From TMED23 sp964639965 (GTDB lineage Bacteria; Pseudomonadota; Alphaproteobacteria; Rhodospirillales; UBA2165), in NCBI GenBank assembly GCA_964639965.1, contig CAZXGI010000089.1:1-9358 (forward strand): 9,358 nucleotides of DNA, written 5' to 3'. The notes beneath the pieces are model-generated. The model was not told the DNA's origin. It worked only from the letters and a program-made list of their open reading frames with translations, and did not search any database. The translations under genes and the position numbers were made by a program. Every line of letters begins with the position of its first letter. Positions within the stretch are counted from its first letter, which is position 1. Positions 5,942 through 9,358 of this stretch are shown here, piece by piece.

Positions 5942-8347
5942 TTGATTTCAGCTTCAGGTGAATTATTTCCTGTATTACCTTTGCGCGATATAGTTGTTTT
6001 TCCTCATATGATTGTGCCGTTATTTGTAGGACGCGATAAGTCTGTACGAGCGCTTGAAGACGTTATGAAGGATGACAAAAAAATATTGCTGGTCGCTCAA
6101 AAAGATGCGGCCGATGATGACCCTTCAAAGGATGAAATTTATCATATTGGTACAGTTGCAACGGTGCTTCAATTACTTAAGTTGCCAGATGGAACAGTTA
6201 AGGTGCTTGTTGAAGGTATTTCACGAGCAACCATTACCGATTTTTCAGAGAATGAAGAATTTTTTGAAGCTTATGCTAATGAAACAAAGGAAGATGAAAT
6301 TGATAATACAGAGTTAGAAGCTTTGTCGCGCTCCGTCGTTTCTCAGTTTGAGCATTATATCAAATTAAATAGAAAAATACCACCCGAAGCCTTAGTGTCA
6401 ATAAATCAAATTGATGCTCATAGTAAACTTGCTGATACAGTAGCATCACATCTTGCTCTTAAAATCTCTGAAAAACAGGAATTACTTGAGATTTTTTCTG
6501 TTACGGCGCGTATGGAACGCATAATTTCCTTTATGGAAGGTGAGATAGGCGTGCTTAAAGTTGAAAAAAAGATTCGGGGTAGGGTTAAGCGGCAGATGGA
6601 AAAAACACAACGCGAGTATTATTTAAATGAACAACTTAAAGCGATCCAGAAAGAATTGGGAGAAACGGATGAAGGCAAAGATGAAAATGCAGAGATTGAA
6701 GAATTAATAATAAAGACACGGCTCTCTAAAGAAGCTAAAGAAAAGGCAAAAGGCGAACTCAAAAAGTTAAAAAATATGAGCCCGATGTCTGCTGAGGCAA
6801 CTGTTGTAAGGAACTACCTTGATTGGATGCTGGGGATACCATGGAAAAAGCGTAGCAGAGTAAATAAGGATATTAAGAAAGCTCAAGATATTCTTAACGC
6901 TGATCATTATGGATTGGAAAAAGTCAAAGAACGAATTCTCGAATATCTTGCAGTTCAGCAACGTACACAAAAACTTAAAGGTCCAATTCTTTGTTTGGTA
7001 GGCCCTCCAGGTGTTGGTAAAACTTCGCTTGGTAAATCAATTGGGAATGCGACTGGCCGTAATTTTGTTCGAATGAGCCTTGGCGGGGTTAGGGATGAAT
7101 CTGAAATTCGCGGCCACCGCAGGACTTATATAGGTTCGATGCCAGGAAAAATTTTGCAAGGAATGAAAAAGGCCAAAAGTTCAAACCCATTGTTCCTATT
7201 AGATGAGATTGATAAAATGGGACAGGATTTCCGAGGAGATCCTGCCTCTGCACTGCTTGAGGTATTGGATCCAGAGCAGAACGATACTTTTCAGGATCAC
7301 TACCTTGAAGTTGATTATGATTTGTCTGATGTAATGTTTGTGACAACAGCAAATACGTTGCGAATTCCCGATCCACTTTTGGATAGGATGGAGATAATTC
7401 GTATCGAAGGATATACGGAAGATGAAAAAATTGAGATAGCCAGGATTCATCTGCTTGAAAAGCAAATGAAAGCTCATGGTTTAAAAGATGGTGAATGGTC
7501 CATTTCGGAGGCAGCACTTCGTGACGTCATACGTTATTATACACGCGAGGCCGGAGTAAGAAATTTAGAGCGAGAGCTAGCCAATTTAACCCGCAAAGCA
7601 ACCAAAGAAATCCTGTTGCAGGATGGTGGTAGCATTAAGATTACAACACGTAATCTTGGAAAATACGCTGGAGTAAAAAAATATCGCTTCGGGGAGGTTG
7701 AAGAAGAGGATCTCATTGGTGTAACGACAGGATTAGCTTGGACGGAAGTGGGTGGTGAAATTTTAACCATTGAAGCTGTCATGGTTCCAGGTAAGGGTAA
7801 AATGACAGTTACCGGGAAATTGGGTGATGTAATGCAAGAATCTATCCAGGCTGCTCGTTCATTTGTGCAATCTCGTTCTGCTGAATTTGGTATTAAGCCC
7901 ACGTTGTTTGATAAACGTGATATTCACGTTCACGTGCCGGAAGGCGCAACGCCTAAGGATGGTCCTTCTGCTGGTGTTGGTATGGCCACTTCAATTGTTT
8001 CCACGCTAACAGGAATTCCTGTCAAAAAAGATATTGCAATGACAGGAGAAATAACACTTCGCGGACGTGTTTTGCCAATAGGTGGTTTGAAAGAGAAACT
8101 ACTTGCGGCTCTTCGTGGCGGCATCAAAAAAGTTATGATACCTAAAGATAATGAAAAAGACCTCGTGGAGATACCCTATAATGTTAAAAAAGGGTTAGAA
8201 ATAGTTCCGGTGACGGGGGTCGAGGAGGTTCTTGAGCACGCGTTGGCAAAGTCACTTGTACCAATTGATTGGGACCAAGATTCTCAAGATGATGTTCCAA
8301 CGGCCAGTGCGGTTGATGACGACCGAACAGGAGTTGTAAAACACTAA
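5942..8347 (+). CDS. lon: Lon, ATP-dependent serine protease
   Basis: Lon is a cytoplasmic hexamer that unfolds and degrades misfolded proteins and certain regulators within one polypeptide. The N-terminal substrate-binding domain begins with FPVLPLRDIVVFPHM (residues 9-23). A helical linker follows around 190-300, with the conserved YYLNEQLKAIQKELG at 226-240. The AAA+ domain has Walker A GPPGVGKT at 354-361 and Walker B LFLLDEIDK with Asp421-Glu422. The protease domain has the catalytic dyad Ser676 (PKDGPSAG) and Lys719 (GGLKEK), 43 residues apart as in E. coli. The length of 801 residues is typical. The last 25 residues are acidic and variable. The start is TTG with a good ribosome-binding site, which is unusual for a highly expressed stress protein and may hold translation down. 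I see no convincing heat-shock promoter in the 136-base gap after clpX, although TTGTTT with TAAATC at 5850-5877 is a weak candidate. Confidence 0.98.
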   Translation: MISASGELFPVLPLRDIVVFPHMIVPLFVGRDKSVRALEDVMKDDKKILLVAQKDAADDDPSKDEIYHIGTVATVLQLLKLPDGTVKVLVEGISRATITDFSENEEFFEAYANETKEDEIDNTELEALSRSVVSQFEHYIKLNRKIPPEALVSINQIDAHSKLADTVASHLALKISEKQELLEIFSVTARMERIISFMEGEIGVLKVEKKIRGRVKRQMEKTQREYYLNEQLKAIQKELGETDEGKDENAEIEELIIKTRLSKEAKEKAKGELKKLKNMSPMSAEATVVRNYLDWMLGIPWKKRSRVNKDIKKAQDILNADHYGLEKVKERILEYLAVQQRTQKLKGPILCLVGPPGVGKTSLGKSIGNATGRNFVRMSLGGVRDESEIRGHRRTYIGSMPGKILQGMKKAKSSNPLFLLDEIDKMGQDFRGDPASALLEVLDPEQNDTFQDHYLEVDYDLSDVMFVTTANTLRIPDPLLDRMEIIRIEGYTEDEKIEIARIHLLEKQMKAHGLKDGEWSISEAALRDVIRYYTREAGVRNLERELANLTRKATKEILLQDGGSIKITTRNLGKYAGVKKYRFGEVEEEDLIGVTTGLAWTEVGGEILTIEAVMVPGKGKMTVTGKLGDVMQESIQAARSFVQSRSAEFGIKPTLFDKRDIHVHVPEGATPKDGPSAGVGMATSIVSTLTGIPVKKDIAMTGEITLRGRVLPIGGLKEKLLAALRGGIKKVMIPKDNEKDLVEIPYNVKKGLEIVPVTGVEEVLEHALAKSLVPIDWDQDSQDDVPTASAVDDDRTGVVKH

Positions 8348-8523
8348 ATTCTCATTCTACGGGTGTAATTTTAGTGAAATTGATTCGCAACTTTCAGCTA
8401 GTATTGACGAAATATTTTTGTTTTTCTGGTGCAAAAGACAAGCATTATCGCGAATTTTTGTATGTTAAACCCCTATTTAGACTAGGAATCGCATAAAAAC
8501 TCTAGAAATCTGCGGTTCTTGGA

Positions 8524-8552
8524 TTGACGGGGCAAAAAAATCAGGCTTAAAC
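8524..8552 (+). promoter_or_regulatory. Likely housekeeping promoter of hup
   Basis: TTGACGG (8524-8530), a spacer of 14 and GCTTAAAC (8545-8552) match the Caulobacter housekeeping consensus TTGACGS-N10-14-GCTANAWC at all but one defined position. It lies 81 bases before the HU start codon and would give a leader of about 75 nt. The consensus is recalled from knowledge of the group; the assignment is inference. Confidence 0.6.
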
Positions 8553-8574
8553 TGCTGAGTAGTATATTTAGTAG

Positions 8575-8593
8575 CTGAATTTTTTCAGTTTTT
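8575..8593 (+). terminator. Weak terminator-like hairpin in the lon-hup gap
   Basis: CTGAA (8575-8579) and TTCAG (8584-8588) form a 5-bp stem with a TTTT loop, followed by five T. It could end lon read-through. However, it lies downstream of the proposed hup promoter, so it would also sit in the hup leader, where it might attenuate or simply be inert. The stem is short and AT-rich. Confidence 0.25.
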
Positions 8594-8632
8594 CGCAACC
8601 CAAATACATTGAAAGAATAGGGGGATATTAGC

Positions 8633-8908
8633 GTGAATAAAAATGATCTCATTTCTGCAGTAGCAGATAACTCCGGATTGTCGAAAGCCGATGCAAGCAA
8701 GGCAGTTGATGGCGTGTTTGGCGCAATTACCCAAGAGCTTCGAGGTAGAGGTGAAGTACGGGTCGTTGGATTTGGAACTTTTTCTACCTCACAACGGAAG
8801 GCGACAACAGGGCGGAATCCGCGTACAGGTGAAGCCATTCATATACCGGCTTCTACGCAGCCTAAGTTTAAAGCGGGCAAAGGCCTTAAGGAGGCTGTCA
8901 ACGGATAA
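8633..8908 (+). CDS. hupB: HU-family histone-like DNA-binding protein
   Basis: HU is a small nucleoid protein that bends DNA without strong sequence preference and acts as a dimer. The 91 residues match the family length. MNKNDLISAVADNSGLSKADA is the helical dimerisation part. GFGTF at 46-50 is the conserved turn, and RNPRTGE at 61-67 is the tip of the DNA-binding arm with the intercalating Pro63. The C-terminal KFKAGKGLKEAVNG is typical. The start is GTG, supported by AGGGGGA (8619-8625) seven bases upstream; there is no nearby ATG in frame. The gene has its own likely promoter and a strong terminator, so it is probably a single-gene unit. HU and IHF subunits share this fold, but the sequence at the arm and the lon neighbourhood favour HU. 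Confidence 0.96.
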   Translation: MNKNDLISAVADNSGLSKADASKAVDGVFGAITQELRGRGEVRVVGFGTFSTSQRKATTGRNPRTGEAIHIPASTQPKFKAGKGLKEAVNG

Positions 8909-8925
8909 TATTTTAATTTGAATCA

Positions 8926-8967
8926 AATAATGCCGGTTGTGTAATATGACCGGCATTATTGTTTTTT
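8926..8967 (+). terminator. Strong intrinsic terminator after hup
   Basis: A perfect 12-bp stem pairs AATAATGCCGGT (8926-8937) with ACCGGCATTATT (8949-8960) around an 11-base loop, and TTTTTT follows at 8962-8967. It starts 17 bases after the HU stop codon. The opposite side has only a short A run, so it should act mainly on + strand transcripts. Confidence 0.9.
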
Positions 8968-9006
8968 GAGCTATTTTTAATGCAATTCTATTAATAGACA
9001 TAGTGC

Positions 9007-9035
9007 TTTACAGCATAGCGTGACTATTCTAAATA
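9007..9035 (+). promoter_or_regulatory. Possible tRNA-Val promoter
   Basis: TTTACA (9007-9012) and TAAATA (9030-9035) are 17 bases apart and lie downstream of the hup terminator and 41 bases before the tRNA. The -10 element sits inside a perfect inverted repeat, GACTATT-CTA-AATAGTC (9022-9038). The tRNA needs its own promoter if the terminator is efficient, which supports the call. Confidence 0.42.
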
Positions 9036-9075
9036 GTCCTTCGGTGGTTTTAGTATTCTCTATATTAAGATATAA

Positions 9076-9151
9076 GGGCGATTAGCTCAGTTGGGAGAGC
9101 GCCACGTTTACACCGTGGATGTCGGCGGTTCGAGCCCGTCATCGCCCACCA
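9076..9151 (+). tRNA. tRNA-Val (anticodon UAC)
   Basis: This is a complete 76-nt valine tRNA with CCA encoded. The acceptor stem pairs GGGCGAT (9076-9082) with ATCGCCC (9141-9147). The anticodon stem CCACG/CGTGG holds the loop TTTACAC, giving anticodon UAC. The D arm (AGCTCAGTTGGGAGAGC) and the T loop (GTTCGAGCC) are standard. It follows hup, as in several alphaproteobacteria. No hairpin terminator is visible after it. Confidence 0.97.
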
Positions 9152-9166
9152 TCTTTCACCCCCAAA

Positions 9167-9238
9167 TCACGATTCAATCAGTCCAACATCAGATGCGATT
9201 AAAGCTAACCCTAGAAGTATAGCTATTGGTATCTTCAT
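9167..9238 (-). CDS. Possible 23-residue hydrophobic peptide
   Basis: On the - strand an ATG (9238-9236) begins four bases after the stop codon of the upstream partial gene and runs to TGA (9169-9167). The peptide starts MKIPIAILLGLALIASDVG, a short basic end followed by a hydrophobic core, like a truncated signal peptide or a small membrane peptide. A weak GGTAAG lies close before the start. The tight spacing suggests translational coupling if it is real. It could equally be chance or the remnant of a longer secreted protein. Confidence 0.22.
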   Translation of the reverse strand: MKIPIAILLGLALIASDVGLIES

Positions 9239-9242
9239 TATC

Positions 9243-9358
9243 TTACCAGCAACTTTTATAATTACTTTTCAAACAAGTCTCTGCCATAGCTATAGCTTGC
9301 TTTATCTGCTCTGGTTTCATGCGAGGTATGATTTCATCTTTCAGTAAATTACTTGCTT
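9243..9358 (-). CDS. 3' end of a gene resembling the tail of Sel1-repeat proteins (partial)
   Basis: The last 37 codons of a - strand gene are visible, ending at TAA (9245-9243); its start lies beyond the window. The visible residues include MKPEQIKQAIAMAE and then CLKSNYKSC. This resembles the C-terminal helix and cysteine tail of many secreted Sel1/TPR-repeat proteins, which end in patterns like TPEQIxxAQxLA followed by NYKxC. The repeats themselves are out of view, so the family call rests on this tail alone. The gene converges on tRNA-Val. Confidence 0.5.
   Translation of the reverse strand, partial: ASNLLKDEIIPRMKPEQIKQAIAMAETCLKSNYKSCW

Noticed and set aside
7089..7517. 142-residue frame on the - strand inside lon
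   Set aside because: It lies entirely within the conserved AAA+ coding region of lon and shows no family features; it is a shadow of the lon reading frame.
8342..8376. CACTAAA/TTTAGTG inverted repeat at the end of lon
   Set aside because: The stem is seven mostly A-T pairs with a loop of about 21 bases and no T-tract follows.
8404..8409. TTGACG downstream of lon as a second promoter
   Set aside because: No acceptable -10 element occurs at 13 to 18 bases from it.
8482..8838. 118-residue - strand frame over the hup promoter and gene
   Set aside because: It overlaps the HU coding sequence antisense, lacks a supported start and has no recognisable motif.
1..9358. CRISPR arrays, insertion sequences, integrases or defence genes
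   Set aside because: No spaced direct repeats, terminal inverted repeats or transposase, nuclease or integrase motifs were seen on either strand.

Overview
This window looks like a piece of an AT-rich alphaproteobacterial chromosome. The strongest evidence is the gene order on the + strand: tig (trigger factor), clpP, clpX, lon, a gene for the HU DNA-binding protein, then tRNA-Val. That order is familiar from alphaproteobacteria, and the protein sequences fit it. A promoter-like site in front of hup also matches the housekeeping promoter pattern known from Caulobacter better than the E. coli one. I cannot name a genus.

Layout. Bases 6-90 are a tRNA-Leu(UAG). Bases 91-2206 form an AT-rich accessory stretch. 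It holds a broken remnant of an arylsulfotransferase-like gene (internal deletion plus an in-frame stop), an intact FkbM-family methyltransferase gene directly behind it, and about 550 bases with no convincing gene. Bases 2207-8347 hold the protein quality-control block: trigger factor, ClpP, ClpX and Lon, all intact with complete active-site motifs. Bases 8348-8967 hold the hup promoter, the hup gene and a strong intrinsic terminator. tRNA-Val(UAC) follows at 9076-9151. The last 200 bases switch to the - strand and carry the 3' end of a gene that resembles the tail of Sel1-repeat proteins, followed closely by a possible 23-residue hydrophobic peptide.

How the genes work together. Trigger factor meets nascent chains at the ribosome exit. 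ClpX unfolds tagged or damaged proteins and feeds them to ClpP. Lon degrades misfolded and specific regulatory proteins with its own ATPase and protease domains. HU, encoded just after lon, is a nucleoid protein; in E. coli HU subunits are Lon substrates. These genes have separate ribosome-binding sites and gaps of 52 to 285 bases, so the block is probably several transcription units.

I did not find a new defence, mobile or RNA-guided system. The points most worth a second look are the decayed sulfotransferase remnant and its unexplained flank between tRNA-Leu and tig, the lysine-rich tail of trigger factor, the TTG start of lon, and the abrupt change of content after tRNA-Val.
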